A stretch of 64,000 bases of DNA, taken from NCBI RefSeq assembly GCF_937770335.1, contig NZ_CALJHY010000005.1, positions 62,001-126,000 of the forward strand, read 5' to 3'. The translations under genes and the position numbers were made by a program. This DNA is from an uncultured Glaciecola sp. Lineage in GTDB: Bacteria; Pseudomonadota; Gammaproteobacteria; Enterobacterales; Alteromonadaceae. Position 1 is the first letter of the stretch; the number at the start of each line of letters is the position of its first letter. Below are positions 40,220 to 51,981 of this stretch, piece by piece. The notes under the pieces are model-generated. The model ran no database searches and was not told the origin of the DNA. It saw only the letters and a list, made by a program, of their open reading frames with translations.

Positions 40220-41431
40220 ATGCAAGATATGATCTACACAAACTGTTCTGTCGCCACCATGCTTAAGGGTGATAAGCCTTATGGTTTAATAGATGACGCA
40301 AGCTTAGTGGTTATTAACAAATCGGTTGCTTGGCTTGGCAAAGCTGAAGACTTACCAGATCATTATGCTGACATGTGCTTGGAAGACTTAGGTGGCCGGC
40401 TAGTCACTCCAGCATTGCTCGATTGCCATACTCACCTTGTATTCGGCGGTTCACGCGCACAAGAATTTGAAGCAAGACTAAATGGGGCAAGTTATCAAGA
40501 ACTCGCCCGACATGGCGGCGGTATTGCCTCCACAGTTCTAGCCACTAGAAATGCCACCGATGAGACTCTACTTAACGATTCCCTGAGGCGATTAGACAGC
40601 CTTATTGAGGATGGTGTCGCCGTAGTTGAGATTAAATCCGGTTACGGACTGACAATTGAAGATGAGTTACGAATGCTAAGGATTGCAAGAAAGCTGGCTA
40701 CGTTGCGTCCAATTAAAATCGTTACTACTTGGTTGGCCGCGCATGCTATCCCGCCTGAATATCGGTCAAGAGCTGATCAATATATCGAAGAAGTGGCGAT
40801 CCCTGGTTTACGCCTCGGTGTTGAAGAAGGATTGATCGACGCGGTAGATGGCTTTTGTGAAGACATTGCATTTTCTCCAGCCCAAATTGAACGCTTATTT
40901 AAAGAAGCCAAATCACTGAATATTCCCGTTAAGCTGCACGCTGAGCAATTAACGGATCAGAAAGGGGCTCTGCTTGCTGCGAAGTATAAAGGACTTTCGG
41001 CAGACCATTTGGAATACTTATCCCCTGCGGATGTTCCCGCATTTGCAGACTCTGGTGCTGTTGCTGTTCTATTACCTGGCGCTTATTACACGCTAAAAGA
41101 AACTAAGCTACCGCCACTCGACAGTCTTCGTCAATGCAATGTAGATATTGCTATTGCGACAGATTGTAACCCCGGTAGCTCGCCACTTTCCTCTCTTCTC
41201 ATTGCGATGAACATGGCATGTACAATGTTTTCAATGACACCAGAAGAAGCATTGGCTGGGGTTACGCGGAACGCTGCGAAAGCATTAGGCCTGTCGCAAC
41301 AATACGGTGTTATTGCACCAGGAGCGCTTGCGGAACTTGCAGTGTGGGACATAAATCATCCGGCTGAATTAGCTTATTGGATAGGCGGCCGTCCCTTAAA
41401 TAAACGTATTTCGGCGCTGGAGAACAAATAG
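40220..41431 (+). CDS. hutI: Imidazolonepropionase
   Basis: [86 protein letters not shown]. Confidence 0.97.
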   Translation: MQDMIYTNCSVATMLKGDKPYGLIDDASLVVINKSVAWLGKAEDLPDHYADMCLEDLGGRLVTPALLDCHTHLVFGGSRAQEFEARLNGASYQELARHGGGIASTVLATRNATDETLLNDSLRRLDSLIEDGVAVVEIKSGYGLTIEDELRMLRIARKLATLRPIKIVTTWLAAHAIPPEYRSRADQYIEEVAIPGLRLGVEEGLIDAVDGFCEDIAFSPAQIERLFKEAKSLNIPVKLHAEQLTDQKGALLAAKYKGLSADHLEYLSPADVPAFADSGAVAVLLPGAYYTLKETKLPPLDSLRQCNVDIAIATDCNPGSSPLSSLLIAMNMACTMFSMTPEEALAGVTRNAAKALGLSQQYGVIAPGALAELAVWDINHPAELAYWIGGRPLNKRISALENK

Positions 41432-41433
41432 AG

Positions 41434-42966
41434 ATGATACTTAACCCTGGAAAAACTACATTAAGCGAATTAGAACTGCTGTATAGAAGTGGCGCCAACT
41501 TTGAATTGAATGAAAGTGCTTTCGTTGCCGTGAGACAAGGACAGCAAAGGCTGATTGACCGTATTAAAAGCAAAGAAACAATATATGGGGTTAATACTGG
41601 CTTCGGAAAACTCGCATCGGTCAGAATAGATGATGAGAACTTAGTCAATCTTCAACGCAATTTGGTGCGTTCACACTGCGCGGGCTTTGGTGAGCCGTTA
41701 GCAATAAATATTGTCCGTTTAATGATGGCCTTAAAATGCTTATCACTTGGACGAGGTGTCTCTGGCGTTAGACCCGTTGTTATCGAACAATTACAAAATC
41801 TGGTCAAAGCTGACATTATTCCGGTTATTCCCGCTAAAGGTTCAGTGGGTGCTTCAGGTGACTTAGCGCCACTCGCGCACATGGCAGCGACCCTAATTGG
41901 TGAAGGTGATGTGTTTTATCATGGCCAACTTATGCCTGCTGCTCGAGCACTAAAAGACAGCGGAATGCTGCCAATTGAGCTTCAAGCAAAAGAAGGGCTG
42001 GCGCTATTAAATGGAACGCAAGCGTCTACAGCACTAGCGCTAGTAGGCTTTTTCTCCGCCTGGAGGTTAGCGAAAACATCCATTACAACCGCTGCATTGT
42101 CTATGGATGCGGCAATGGGTTCTAGCGCACCGTTTCATGATGAAATCCACCAGCTACGAGGCCATTTGGGGCAAATTCAAAGCGCACGCAGACTGCGAGA
42201 ACTATTAGAAGGTTCACAAATCACCAACAGTCACCTAACCGGCGATGAAAGAGTCCAAGACCCATACTGTTTGCGATGTGCTCCACAGGTAATTGGCGCA
42301 TGCTTAGATCAATTGCAACATGCAGGCAAGGTTTTACAAATAGAGGCGAACGCCGCAACCGACAATCCTCTAGTGCTCTCTGATGGCAGCATTGTCTCTG
42401 GTGGTAACTTCCATGCCGAACCCGTTGCATTGGTTGCTGATCAAATCGCCATCGCTATTTCAGAAATAGGCTGTATTTCTCAGCGCCGAGTGGCACTGCT
42501 TGTTGACCCAGCGTTGAGTTTTGGCTTGCCCGCGTTTTTAGCCCCCGATCCGGGACTGAAGTCAGGATTGATGATCGCTGAGGTAACTTCAGCCGCGCTA
42601 ATGAGCGAAAATAAGTCGCTAGCCAATCCACGATCAATTGATTCTACCCCGACATCTGCAAATCAAGAAGATCATGTGTCAATGGCATGTCATGCCGCGC
42701 GCAGATTACTTGAAATGAACGAGAATTTGGCCGCCATTTTGGGTATCGAAGCCATGGCAGCTTGCCAGGGAATTGAGCTGCGTAGCCCACTAAAAACCAG
42801 CGATAAACTGCAACGTATAATTAGCCAAATTAGACAGCATTGCCCCGCTCTTACAGAGGATCGCATGGTCAGTGCAGACATAACAGCACTGGCAAACTTA
42901 TTAAGCGATGATAGCGAATTTCTGCATATTGATGAGGGCTTAAGCGCAATTGAGATTGAAGTATGA
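41434..42966 (+). CDS. hutH: Histidine ammonia-lyase
   Basis: [31 protein letters not shown] (MIO-forming ASG); [17 protein letters not shown]. Confidence 0.97.
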   Translation: MILNPGKTTLSELELLYRSGANFELNESAFVAVRQGQQRLIDRIKSKETIYGVNTGFGKLASVRIDDENLVNLQRNLVRSHCAGFGEPLAINIVRLMMALKCLSLGRGVSGVRPVVIEQLQNLVKADIIPVIPAKGSVGASGDLAPLAHMAATLIGEGDVFYHGQLMPAARALKDSGMLPIELQAKEGLALLNGTQASTALALVGFFSAWRLAKTSITTAALSMDAAMGSSAPFHDEIHQLRGHLGQIQSARRLRELLEGSQITNSHLTGDERVQDPYCLRCAPQVIGACLDQLQHAGKVLQIEANAATDNPLVLSDGSIVSGGNFHAEPVALVADQIAIAISEIGCISQRRVALLVDPALSFGLPAFLAPDPGLKSGLMIAEVTSAALMSENKSLANPRSIDSTPTSANQEDHVSMACHAARRLLEMNENLAAILGIEAMAACQGIELRSPLKTSDKLQRIISQIRQHCPALTEDRMVSADITALANLLSDDSEFLHIDEGLSAIEIEV

Positions 42967-43754
42967 ATGCAGTATCCGTAACTCAAGGTAGCAGTGCTAT
43001 TATCTTAAGCCAACCGCATTCGGGCCAATATGTACCTGACGCGATTTGGGCTAACTTAAATCCGTTGGGACGCCAGCTTCTTGATACAGACTGGCATATT
43101 CCCAAACTGTATGAGGGTTTGTTAGACGATGTTACGATCGTAAAGGCTAATTTTAGCCGATATGTAATTGATGCTAACAGAGATCCACAAGGCAGCAGTC
43201 TTTACCCTGGACAAAATACCACTGATCTAGTGCCGTTGAGTTCGTTTGATAATTTACCTATTTGGGATACGCCACCATCCAATGCGGATATCGCCTCGAG
43301 AGTTAGCGACTATCATCGCGTTTATCATGATCATTTAAAAAGTGAAATTAACAGACTAAAGACCATTCATGGTCAAGTTTTCTTGTATGACTGTCACTCC
43401 ATTCGCTCCAAAATTCCCTTTTTATTTGATGACCAGTTACCTGATTTAAACATTGGCGATAACAGTGGTCAAAGTTGCGACAGCAAAATAACTAACGTCA
43501 TTCAGCAAGTCTGCGCGCGCTTTCCTGACTATCGTCATGTGGTCAATGGACGTTTTAAAGGAGGCTGGACAACTCGACATTATGGGCAACCTGATGACAA
43601 CGTGCATGCATTCCAAATGGAATTAGCCCAGCATCGATATCTTGAGTCTGAAAAGCCACCTTTCCTTTATGATCCAGTTAACGCCAATGAGCTTCGCAAG
43701 GTGTTGCGAACCGTACTCTGTGAAATTAACCATATTATGTCAACGACTCAATAG
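42963..43754 (+). CDS. hutG: N-formylglutamate deformylase (amidohydrolase)
   Basis: [89 protein letters not shown]; overlaps the hutH stop (ATGA). Confidence 0.95.
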   Translation: MNAVSVTQGSSAIILSQPHSGQYVPDAIWANLNPLGRQLLDTDWHIPKLYEGLLDDVTIVKANFSRYVIDANRDPQGSSLYPGQNTTDLVPLSSFDNLPIWDTPPSNADIASRVSDYHRVYHDHLKSEINRLKTIHGQVFLYDCHSIRSKIPFLFDDQLPDLNIGDNSGQSCDSKITNVIQQVCARFPDYRHVVNGRFKGGWTTRHYGQPDDNVHAFQMELAQHRYLESEKPPFLYDPVNANELRKVLRTVLCEINHIMSTTQ

Positions 43755-43763
43755 GAGACCAAC

Positions 43764-45431
43764 ATGAATACTACGATAAAGAAAGCCAGAGATATAAAAA
43801 GCCCGACCGGTAATAAACTAATCTGCCAAAGTTGGTCAACCGAGGCGGCGTATAGAATGCTGCATAATAATTTGGATCGTGAGGTAGCTGAAAACCCAGA
43901 TGAACTAGTCGTATATGGTGGTATAGGTAAAGCAGCCCGAACATGGAAAGATTTTGATGCCATTGCTGATACCTTAAAAACGTTAACCGAAGACGAAACA
44001 CTTTTAGTGCAGTCAGGCAAGCCGGTCGGGGTTTTTCGTACCCACCCAAATGCGCCTAGAGTATTGATTGCAAACTCAAATATTGTGCCGCACTGGGCAA
44101 ATTGGGATCACTTCAACGAACTCGATAAAAAAGGCCTCATGATGTATGGCCAAATGACGGCCGGCTCATGGATCTACATAGGCACTCAGGGCATTGTGCA
44201 AGGGACCTATGAAACATTCGTTGAAGCGGGTCGTCAACACTATGCCGGTAACTTAAAAGGTAAATGGATATTAACCGCCGGATTAGGAGGAATGGGCGGC
44301 GCGCAGCCGCTCGCAGCGGCTATGGCTGGTGCTTGTTGCCTGGCCGTTGAATGCGATCCACAAAGCATCGACTTTCGATTACGTACTCGTTACGTGGACG
44401 AAAAAGCAGACACGTTAGATGAAGCACTGAAAATGATTAACCGTTGGACAAAAGCGGGTGAAGCAAAAACCGTTGGTCTGTGTGGCAATGCGGCCGAGAT
44501 ATTTCCTGAACTTGTTAGACGTGGCGTACGCCCCGATATTGTGACAGACCAAACATCCGCGCATGATCCTATCAATGGCTATTTGCCTTTAGGGTGGTCG
44601 TTAGCAGAATGGAAAGAAAAGCGCGTATCAAACCCCAAAGAAGTGGAAAAAGCAGGCCGAGCATCAATGCGAATTCAAGTTCAAGCGATGTTAGATTTTT
44701 GGGATCAAGGCATTCCAACCCTCGACTATGGAAACAACATACGACAAGTTGCGTTGCAAGAAGGATTAAAAGAAGCCTTTAACTTTCCCGGGTTTGTTCC
44801 AGCCTATATTAGGCCTTTATTTTGTCGAGGTATTGGACCATTTCGCTGGGTAGCATTGTCTGGCGATCCCGAAGATATCTACAAAACCGATCAAAAAGTA
44901 AAAGAGTTATTGCCAGATAACGTGCATCTTCATCAATGGCTAGACATGGCCAGGGAGCGTATTTCATTTCAAGGATTGCCAGCTCGTATTTGCTGGGTAG
45001 GTCTTGGTGAAAGACATCGTTTAGGCTTGGCCTTTAACGAAATGGTAAAGAGTGGCGAACTCAGCGCGCCCATAGTTATTGGACGTGATCACTTGGATAG
45101 CGGCTCCGTTGCCAGTCCAAACAGAGAGACAGAGGCAATGAAGGATGGGTCCAGCGCTGTATCTGATTGGCCACTTTTAAATGCACTATTAAATACCGCA
45201 TCTGGGGCAACTTGGGTTAGTTTGCATCATGGCGGAGGTGTCGGCATGGGATTTTCTCAGCACGCTGGAATGGTAATTGTGGCGGACGGTACTGATGAAG
45301 CCGCGGCTAAATTAGAACGTGTTCTCTGGAACGATCCTGCCACGGGTGTTATGCGTCACGCCGATGCGGGCTATGATGAAGCGCTTGACTGTGCTCGTGA
45401 AAAAGGCTTGAACTTACCCGGTATTTTGTAA
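43764..45431 (+). CDS. hutU: Urocanate hydratase
   Basis: [77 protein letters not shown]. Confidence 0.98.
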   Translation: MNTTIKKARDIKSPTGNKLICQSWSTEAAYRMLHNNLDREVAENPDELVVYGGIGKAARTWKDFDAIADTLKTLTEDETLLVQSGKPVGVFRTHPNAPRVLIANSNIVPHWANWDHFNELDKKGLMMYGQMTAGSWIYIGTQGIVQGTYETFVEAGRQHYAGNLKGKWILTAGLGGMGGAQPLAAAMAGACCLAVECDPQSIDFRLRTRYVDEKADTLDEALKMINRWTKAGEAKTVGLCGNAAEIFPELVRRGVRPDIVTDQTSAHDPINGYLPLGWSLAEWKEKRVSNPKEVEKAGRASMRIQVQAMLDFWDQGIPTLDYGNNIRQVALQEGLKEAFNFPGFVPAYIRPLFCRGIGPFRWVALSGDPEDIYKTDQKVKELLPDNVHLHQWLDMARERISFQGLPARICWVGLGERHRLGLAFNEMVKSGELSAPIVIGRDHLDSGSVASPNRETEAMKDGSSAVSDWPLLNALLNTASGATWVSLHHGGGVGMGFSQHAGMVIVADGTDEAAAKLERVLWNDPATGVMRHADAGYDEALDCAREKGLNLPGIL

Positions 45432-45526
45432 GATCTTGAGAGTATGTATCTCTGACGGTCGGCTCTAAGGCAATATCGCTCAATGTTATTTGCTTTGCAT
45501 GACAGCGCAAGAATGATTACTGAGCT

Positions 45527-45736
45527 TTAATAACATGAATTCGGCGTTGTCCCCGGATTGATTTCGCCACCAAGTTCGTCAGGGTCTATCTCTAATTCAA
45601 ATAATACTGCGCGAACAAATTCAATTTGTTCAAGTACTCGTTTGTAGTCGTCACCATACTCATATTTGTTTACTTCTATTGATTGAGGCATGAATGTAAA
45701 TGCGATTTTGAGCGCTTGAAGCTGGTCTGGGGTCAT
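45527..45736 (-). CDS. Small hypothetical protein (69 aa, MTPDQLQALKIAFTFMPQ...)
   Basis: The ATG at 45736 follows a purine-rich stretch (aaaaaggactaccaac); the 159-aa ORF in the track extends into a probable intergenic repeat. Confidence 0.45.
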   Translation of the reverse strand: MTPDQLQALKIAFTFMPQSIEVNKYEYGDDYKRVLEQIEFVRAVLFELEIDPDELGGEINPGTTPNSCY

Positions 45737-45926
45737 GTTGGTAGTCCTTTTTGTTTGGCGTTTCAAAGAAGCATAGCACAGCAAAATTACGAAGGGGCCA
45801 GTTTGCGCGGGCAAACCTCTCCAAAAATACAAGATGATAATAGCGAGTAGTAATCCTAACTGGCCAGATTTATATCCCAATTTACTGGGGTAAACTTTGA
45901 TTGAGCTTCGTGTAGTGTTTAGGAGA

Positions 45927-45944
45927 TCCTTGCCTTCGCAAGGA
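45927..45944. repeat. Short hairpin (TCCTTGC-CTTC-GCAAGGA) of probable dispersed intergenic repeat type
   Basis: Perfect 7-bp stem; flanking 'ggatgacgga' resembles the widespread proteobacterial repeats that translate as short spurious peptides. Confidence 0.4.
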
Positions 45945-46319
45945 TGACGGAGGATGTTCAACAGTTCGGTTTCTGACAAAAGTAGTGGTCTAGGTTGCAA
46001 AAACAAGAACCAATAATTAGTACTCTACTTATATTTTAAGCATTACGTGTTCCATATTATGCCATATTCAATGCTATTTAATGGCGACAATAAACACTTG
46101 GTTACTTTATGAACAATATAAAAATGGGTGCTACAGACTACTAATTATTTAATGTGAAACCGTCCATCAACGTGATTTACAACATCATTAAAACAGCTAA
46201 AATCCCATCTATACAAGTAACTTAAGAAAATAACAGGCCTATATAGCCACTCAATATATCTTTAACTTCAACGTGGTTTTTCTCGTTCTTATTGAACACC
46301 AAACTTATCAAATTTGATT

Positions 46320-46339
46320 TTAATTGAACGTTCAATTAA
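46320..46339. promoter_or_regulatory. Perfect 20-bp palindrome TTAATTGAACGTTCAATTAA, candidate BetI (TetR-family) operator
   Basis: Read directly upstream of the TonB receptor. The core TTGAACGTTCAA resembles known BetI operators as I recall them; betI lies in the same gene cluster. Confidence 0.75.
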
Positions 46340-46410
46340 CATAACTGCGGTTGGCATATTATTCCCACACACGAAGAACGTTTACTAAAATACATTCAAC
46401 AGGAACTTTT

Positions 46411-48771
46411 ATGAAACCTCATTTGCCTATGAAGCAAAGCGTGATCGCACTATCTGTATTATCAGCAATATCTATAATCTCTTTGCCCGCAATGGCGCAA
46501 GACAGTGAAGAACAACAAGCAGAAATCGAAAAAGAAAAAATAGAAACTATCCAGGTTACTGGCCGTAGCGTTTCTTACGCAAACAGCACTGTTTCAACCG
46601 CAATGAAAAAACAGCAAACTCCAATGACCAGCGCACTATCTATTATCGATAACCTGCCTGGCGTTTTGGTTAACGAAGGTAGCCCGTTTGGTTCAGACGA
46701 ATGGTCAACGAGTATTTCAATCCGTGGTTTCACCCTTGACCTGGAATCTCAGCAAATTGGAATGACCGTCGATGGTATCTCCAATGGTAACTCTAATTAC
46801 GGTGGTGGTACTAAAGCCAGCCGTTATATCGATACCGAAAACCTGCGCAGTATCCAAGTATCTCAGGGCACGGCCGATATTGGCTCTCGTTCTAACGAAG
46901 CGTTAGGTGGCACGCTTGACTTCACCACAATTCGTCCTGCTTTTGACGAACAACTTACCGTCAGTACGACACTTGGTGACTACAACGCACGTAAATTCTA
47001 CTTACGCTACGATACCGGCGAGATTGCAAAAGACACCTATGCATGGGCCTCTTTGTCGACCCAACAGAATGACGATTACATGGACGGATCAGTCACTAAC
47101 ACACGTGACCACGCTGAAGCTAAAATTATCAGTAAAGTTGGCGAAGTCGATCTGACTGGTTATTTCAGCTATGACGATGCCCAAGAATATACATACCAGC
47201 GAGTTTATGGTCTTGGCCAGTATGCACAAAACCCTAACTGGGATGGCCTGACAGAAGACTGGACTGGTATACCGTATCAGGATCAAGTATTTCGCGAGGG
47301 CTGGGTAACAGAACGTGAGAATCTGTTTGGTTATTTAAAAGCCGACTTCAGTGTGGGCACGGTCGATGTAAGCACTAACGTTTATTACCATAAAAATGAA
47401 GGTATCGGCAAATGGATCCCATATTACATGGCTGACGTTACCGATGATGGCGAAGGTAATCCGCACTCTGAGCTAGATTCTTCAAGTACTGCCTTTGGCG
47501 GTTCAACCAGAGGCCTGATTTATTTTGTTAATCGTGACGGCCAATCATTGTCTCCTATCGATAACTGTTCGAGTTCTATCGGCTATCCTTATGGCGGCGG
47601 CGGTGCAGCCGTTGATCCTGGTTGCTATGAGCAAGGCGCAATGCCAGTCAGCTCTCATCGTCATACCCATTACGAAAAAGAACGCTATGGCGTGAATGCC
47701 GATGTAGTCTGGAACACGAAGATAGCTGGCATGCCAAATACCTTCCGCAGTGGTTTCTGGTATGAAGATTATCAGCGCGAAGAATACCGTGACTGGCATA
47801 AAACTATTGACGCGGCATCAAGCCCACGTCCTGAAAGTAATCCATATTGGATCCAGTACAGCCGTGAGTTTCCAGTTGAAACCTTGATGTACTATATTGA
47901 AGATGAATTGAATGTTGGTTTTGCAAAGTTACGTGTTGGTGCGAAACAATTTGATGTTGAAGTCTCTAAGGAAGATCAGTTTACCCCAGAAAATAACCTG
48001 ACTGTATCCTCTGATTCTGACGTGTTGATATCTGCAGGGTTTGTTGCACCTCTTCCAATTCGTGGTTTAGAAGTCTTCGGTGGTTATGCTGAAAACTTTG
48101 CAGCCATAAAGGATGCGGTATTAGAACGTGACGACACTGATTTGAGCGTAGTAGAACCTGAAACAGCAGACAACATAGATGTCGGTTTTCGTTACTCTAC
48201 GCCTGGTTTCAACGCCAGTCTTACGTATTACAACATTAAGTTTGAGAACCGAATCACGTTTGTCAGTAATGAAGACGTTAACGGTATCGATTTCTTAGAA
48301 GCCGCTGCTGGCGGATTCGTAAACGACGGCGGCATAGAATCAGATGGTATAGAAGCATCTGTCGACTATAGACTGACAGATAACCTTGGCGTTTACGTTT
48401 CGTATACTAAGAACGACTCTACGTACACCGACGATGCGTTTCTAGGTAAAACCGTAATAGGAAGTGCCCAGGACATGGCCGTGTTTAGCATTGACTATAG
48501 CAAAGGCGATTTTTATGCTGGTTTTAGCACAAAATATGTCGGCGAACGTTTCTTAGACCAAGCAAACACGCAGGAAACTGACTCTTATGTAGTAAGTGAC
48601 CTGTATGTCGGTAAGACGGCATATGATATTGGTGGAGCGATTGATAGTATTGAACTAAGCTTCACGATAAATAATGTTTTCGACAAAGATTATCTTGGTT
48701 CGATTGCGACTAACGCAGCTTGGATAGGCGCTCCAAGAACAGCGGCGCTTAACGCTAAGTTTATAATGTAA
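46411..48771 (+). CDS. TonB-dependent outer-membrane receptor
   Basis: Signal peptide; TonB-box-like IETIQVTGR; plug motif LPGVLVNEGSPFGSDEWSTSISIRGF; C-terminal beta-barrel ending in aromatic-type NAKFIM. ATG 46411 follows aggaactttt. Confidence 0.93.
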   Translation: MKPHLPMKQSVIALSVLSAISIISLPAMAQDSEEQQAEIEKEKIETIQVTGRSVSYANSTVSTAMKKQQTPMTSALSIIDNLPGVLVNEGSPFGSDEWSTSISIRGFTLDLESQQIGMTVDGISNGNSNYGGGTKASRYIDTENLRSIQVSQGTADIGSRSNEALGGTLDFTTIRPAFDEQLTVSTTLGDYNARKFYLRYDTGEIAKDTYAWASLSTQQNDDYMDGSVTNTRDHAEAKIISKVGEVDLTGYFSYDDAQEYTYQRVYGLGQYAQNPNWDGLTEDWTGIPYQDQVFREGWVTERENLFGYLKADFSVGTVDVSTNVYYHKNEGIGKWIPYYMADVTDDGEGNPHSELDSSSTAFGGSTRGLIYFVNRDGQSLSPIDNCSSSIGYPYGGGGAAVDPGCYEQGAMPVSSHRHTHYEKERYGVNADVVWNTKIAGMPNTFRSGFWYEDYQREEYRDWHKTIDAASSPRPESNPYWIQYSREFPVETLMYYIEDELNVGFAKLRVGAKQFDVEVSKEDQFTPENNLTVSSDSDVLISAGFVAPLPIRGLEVFGGYAENFAAIKDAVLERDDTDLSVVEPETADNIDVGFRYSTPGFNASLTYYNIKFENRITFVSNEDVNGIDFLEAAAGGFVNDGGIESDGIEASVDYRLTDNLGVYVSYTKNDSTYTDDAFLGKTVIGSAQDMAVFSIDYSKGDFYAGFSTKYVGERFLDQANTQETDSYVVSDLYVGKTAYDIGGAIDSIELSFTINNVFDKDYLGSIATNAAWIGAPRTAALNAKFIM

Positions 48772-48784
48772 TAAAACGTGACAA

Positions 48785-48814
48785 AGCCACATACAGTAAC
48801 AACTGTATGTGGCT
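48785..48814 (+). terminator. 13-bp perfect hairpin between the TonB receptor and the PhoD-like gene
   Basis: AGCCACATACAGT-AACA-ACTGTATGTGGCT followed by the weak tract ATTTAATG. Confidence 0.55.
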
Positions 48815-48845
48815 ATTTAATGAACATAATGAGGTAATAACACGC

Positions 48846-49889
48846 ATGTTTAGATTATTAGCAATTTGTACATTACTTATTTCTACTGCGGTCTCCGCTA
48901 ATGCACCAAGTCGTATTTTATTTGGCTCGTGCTCACACCAAGACAAAGACATCCCTATTTTTAACAGCATTATCGACGATGAACCAGAAGTGTTTATATT
49001 TCTTGGAGATAATGTTTACGGCGATACCGAAGATATGTCGGTACTGCAGAGTAAATACGACAAATTAGGCGCAAAACCTGGTTTTCAGAAGTTGAAAGAA
49101 CAGGCTGAGCTAATCGCGATCTGGGATGACCATGATTTCGGTGCTAACGATGCCGGTAAGCATTATCCTCAAAAAGAAGCATCTCGTGAAATTATGCTTA
49201 ATTTCTGGGAAGAACCAGAAGATTCGCTTCGCAGAACTCGAGAAGATGGCATTTACACCTCGTATCAATATGGCAAAGGCGAAGAAAGTATTCACGTGAT
49301 TTTACCGGACCTTCGTTGGAACCGAGATGACATTGCTCACGTAACTGGCGAACAATATACTAACGACCGCGAACCGAAGAACATGGGTCCTTACAGCGTT
49401 CATAGCGACTCTAGCGCTAGTATGATTGGTGAAAAACAATGGCAGTGGCTTGAACAAGAACTTAAAAAACCAGCACGTATAAAAGTGATAGGATCCAGCC
49501 TTCAGCTATTAGCAGACTTTACCGGCTGGGAATCTTGGGCTAACTTCCCCTCTGACCGCCAACGTTTATTTTCCCTTATTAAAAAACATAAGGTGAATGG
49601 AGTGGTATTGATTAGTGGTGATACGCATTGGGGCGAAGTCAGCTATTATGATGAAGACCTAGATTATCCATTATGGGAAATCACCTCGTCTGGTTTAACC
49701 CAAGAATGGAAAAACGTCAGCCCAAACAAGCACCGCATAGGTAATTTTACTAGTAAGGTTAACTATGGCGCACTTAATGTAGATTGGGAAAAAGAAGACC
49801 CCATCGTCACTCTCGGACTTTATGACGAGTTAGGCGATGTGCTTAACGAACATCGGTTCAGGCTGTCAACGCTGGAACCTTATCAATAA
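48846..49889 (+). CDS. Alkaline phosphatase D (PhoD)-like exported metallophosphatase/phosphodiesterase
   Basis: Signal peptide MFRLLAICTLLISTAVSANA; RILFGSCSHQD; FLGDNVYGD; AIWDDHDFGANDAG; VLISGDTHWGEVSYY. Confidence 0.9.
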   Translation: MFRLLAICTLLISTAVSANAPSRILFGSCSHQDKDIPIFNSIIDDEPEVFIFLGDNVYGDTEDMSVLQSKYDKLGAKPGFQKLKEQAELIAIWDDHDFGANDAGKHYPQKEASREIMLNFWEEPEDSLRRTREDGIYTSYQYGKGEESIHVILPDLRWNRDDIAHVTGEQYTNDREPKNMGPYSVHSDSSASMIGEKQWQWLEQELKKPARIKVIGSSLQLLADFTGWESWANFPSDRQRLFSLIKKHKVNGVVLISGDTHWGEVSYYDEDLDYPLWEITSSGLTQEWKNVSPNKHRIGNFTSKVNYGALNVDWEKEDPIVTLGLYDELGDVLNEHRFRLSTLEPYQ

Positions 49890-49909
49890 ACTAACCATGT
49901 GAGAATGGA

Positions 49910-50473
49910 ATGCCAAAAGTAGGAATGGAGTCATTGCGTCGTCAACAATTGATTGATGCAACAATTCATGTTGTTGCTGAAGTTGGTCTAAAAGGCGCAA
50001 CGATTAATCTTATTTCTAAACGAGCAGGAATGTCGTCAGGGATAATCAGCCACTATTTTGGCAGTAAACAGGCGTTGATAGAGGCCTCTGTGCAGTATCT
50101 GCTTTCACAACTTAAGTTAGAGCATTCGCCAGATAACCCTTATGACCGACTAATGAAAATTGTTGACCTAAATTTCTCCGGCTTACAACAGTCAGACGCA
50201 AGCACCCGAATATGGCTAAGTTTTTGGGGGCAGTCCATGCACGATCCAAAGCTGTATCGCTTGCAGGAAATTAATAAACGTCGTCTTGTCAGTAACTTGC
50301 GTTACAGTTTTAAACAATTATTAGATCCCCAAACGGCCCGCGACGCCGCGGAAGTTACCGCGGCACTCATCGATGGTTTCTGGTTGCGCTGTGCATTAAG
50401 TCGCGCCAATCAAGAAAAATTTAGTCAAGCAAAAGAATACTGTAAAAAATATATAAACAGCGTGCTGGAATAG
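49910..50473 (+). CDS. betI: TetR-family transcriptional repressor BetI
   Basis: MPKVGMESLRRQQLIDATIHVVAEVGLKGATINLISKRAGMSSGIISHYFGSKQALIEASV; followed by betB and betA. Confidence 0.95.
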   Translation: MPKVGMESLRRQQLIDATIHVVAEVGLKGATINLISKRAGMSSGIISHYFGSKQALIEASVQYLLSQLKLEHSPDNPYDRLMKIVDLNFSGLQQSDASTRIWLSFWGQSMHDPKLYRLQEINKRRLVSNLRYSFKQLLDPQTARDAAEVTAALIDGFWLRCALSRANQEKFSQAKEYCKKYINSVLE

Positions 50474-50517
50474 GACGTTGTTATTTAAATCATTACCAAC
50501 ACAAATCGGAGTTATCG

Positions 50518-51981
50518 TTGCCTTCTACATTACTTAAGAACTTTATCCACGGTCGCTATGTCGACAACACTGACAACACACGTTTTGACGTTATTAACCC
50601 AAGTACCGGACAGGTAATCTACGCTGTTGAAAGCGCCTGTGAAAACGTGTTGGAACAAGCAGTCAGGAGTGCCCAAGAAGGCTTTAAAATCTGGTCCAAA
50701 ACGCCGGCTATCGAGCGCGCTCGTATTTTACACAGAGCTGCCAATATACTCCGAGAACGCAACGATGAGTTAGCCAAAATTGAAGTGATTGACACTGGAA
50801 AACCTTGGCAAGAAGCCGTAGAGGTTGATGTTCAGACCGGCGCAGACGCCATTGAGTATTTCGGTAATTTATGTCCATCAATGATGGGCGAACAACAAAG
50901 TGTCGGTAATGACTTTTTCTACACAAGACACGAACCTTTGGGCGTATGTTTAGGCATTGGCGCATGGAACTATCCTTTGCAAATCGCTTGTTGGAAAGCC
51001 GCAGCTGCGCTCGCGGCCGGTAATAGCATGATTTTCAAGCCTTCAGAGGAAACGCCTCGAGGTGCAAGCCTATTAGCCGAAGTATTTATTCAAGCCGGTG
51101 TGCCCGAGGGCGTATTTAATGTCATTCAGGGAGACGGCAAGGTTGGTAACTATCTGGTAGAACATCCCGCAATAGCTAAAGTGTCGTTAACCGGCGAAGT
51201 GGGTACTGGCAAAAAAGTGATGGCTGCTGCCGCAGGTACGTTGAAAAAAGTGACGATGGAGCTTGGTGGTAAGTCGCCATTAATCGTGTTTGAAGATGCC
51301 GATATTGATGAGGCAGTAACCGCTGCTATGCTGGCGAATTTTTACACTCAAGGTGAGGTTTGTACCAATGGAACTCGCGTTTTTGTGCACCAGGATTGTT
51401 ACGACACCTTCATGGAACGCCTACTCATTCGCACCCGAGATAATGTTATTGTGGGCGATCCCTTAAATCCAGCTACAAACTTAGGTGCGCTGATTTCCGA
51501 AAATCATATGCAGACAGTACTTGGATACATTGAGTCAGGTAAGAATGATGGCGCGACGCTGGCCTTCGGTGGTGAACGTATTAAGCCTGATGGTTGTGAA
51601 AATGGTTACTTTGTAGGGCCTACTATTTTCACCCATTGTACCGACGACATGCGCATTATTCGCGAAGAAATTTTTGGGCCGGTCATGTCCGTAATGACCT
51701 TTGAAACTGAAGAAGAAGTAATCCAACGCGCCAATGACACTATTTATGGCCTTGCTGCCGGTATCTTCTGCACCGATATACGCCGCGCTCACCGCGTGAT
51801 CGCGCAGTTGGAAGCAGGTATTTGCTGGATTAATGCCTATGGAAACTCGCCGGTAGAAATGCCGGTAGGTGGTTACAAGCAATCAGGCATTGGTCGTGAA
51901 AATGGCATCGAAGGCCTTAAGTCATACACCCAGACCAAATCAATTTATGTTGGTATGGACAAACTTGAAGGTCCATTTTAA
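50518..51981 (+). CDS. betB: Betaine-aldehyde dehydrogenase
   Basis: TTG start; [67 protein letters not shown]. Confidence 0.96.
   Translation: MPSTLLKNFIHGRYVDNTDNTRFDVINPSTGQVIYAVESACENVLEQAVRSAQEGFKIWSKTPAIERARILHRAANILRERNDELAKIEVIDTGKPWQEAVEVDVQTGADAIEYFGNLCPSMMGEQQSVGNDFFYTRHEPLGVCLGIGAWNYPLQIACWKAAAALAAGNSMIFKPSEETPRGASLLAEVFIQAGVPEGVFNVIQGDGKVGNYLVEHPAIAKVSLTGEVGTGKKVMAAAAGTLKKVTMELGGKSPLIVFEDADIDEAVTAAMLANFYTQGEVCTNGTRVFVHQDCYDTFMERLLIRTRDNVIVGDPLNPATNLGALISENHMQTVLGYIESGKNDGATLAFGGERIKPDGCENGYFVGPTIFTHCTDDMRIIREEIFGPVMSVMTFETEEEVIQRANDTIYGLAAGIFCTDIRRAHRVIAQLEAGICWINAYGNSPVEMPVGGYKQSGIGRENGIEGLKSYTQTKSIYVGMDKLEGPF

Noticed and set aside
37859-45431. Histidine utilization cluster as a novel system
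   Set aside because: Gene order is somewhat rearranged, but all steps (HutH, HutU, HutI, HutF, HutG, HutC) are established; only the operator is listed as a finding.
45737-46006. N-terminal extension of the 159-aa minus-strand ORF
   Set aside because: It runs through a probable intergenic hairpin repeat; the ATG at 45736 is a better start, so the extension is probably non-coding.
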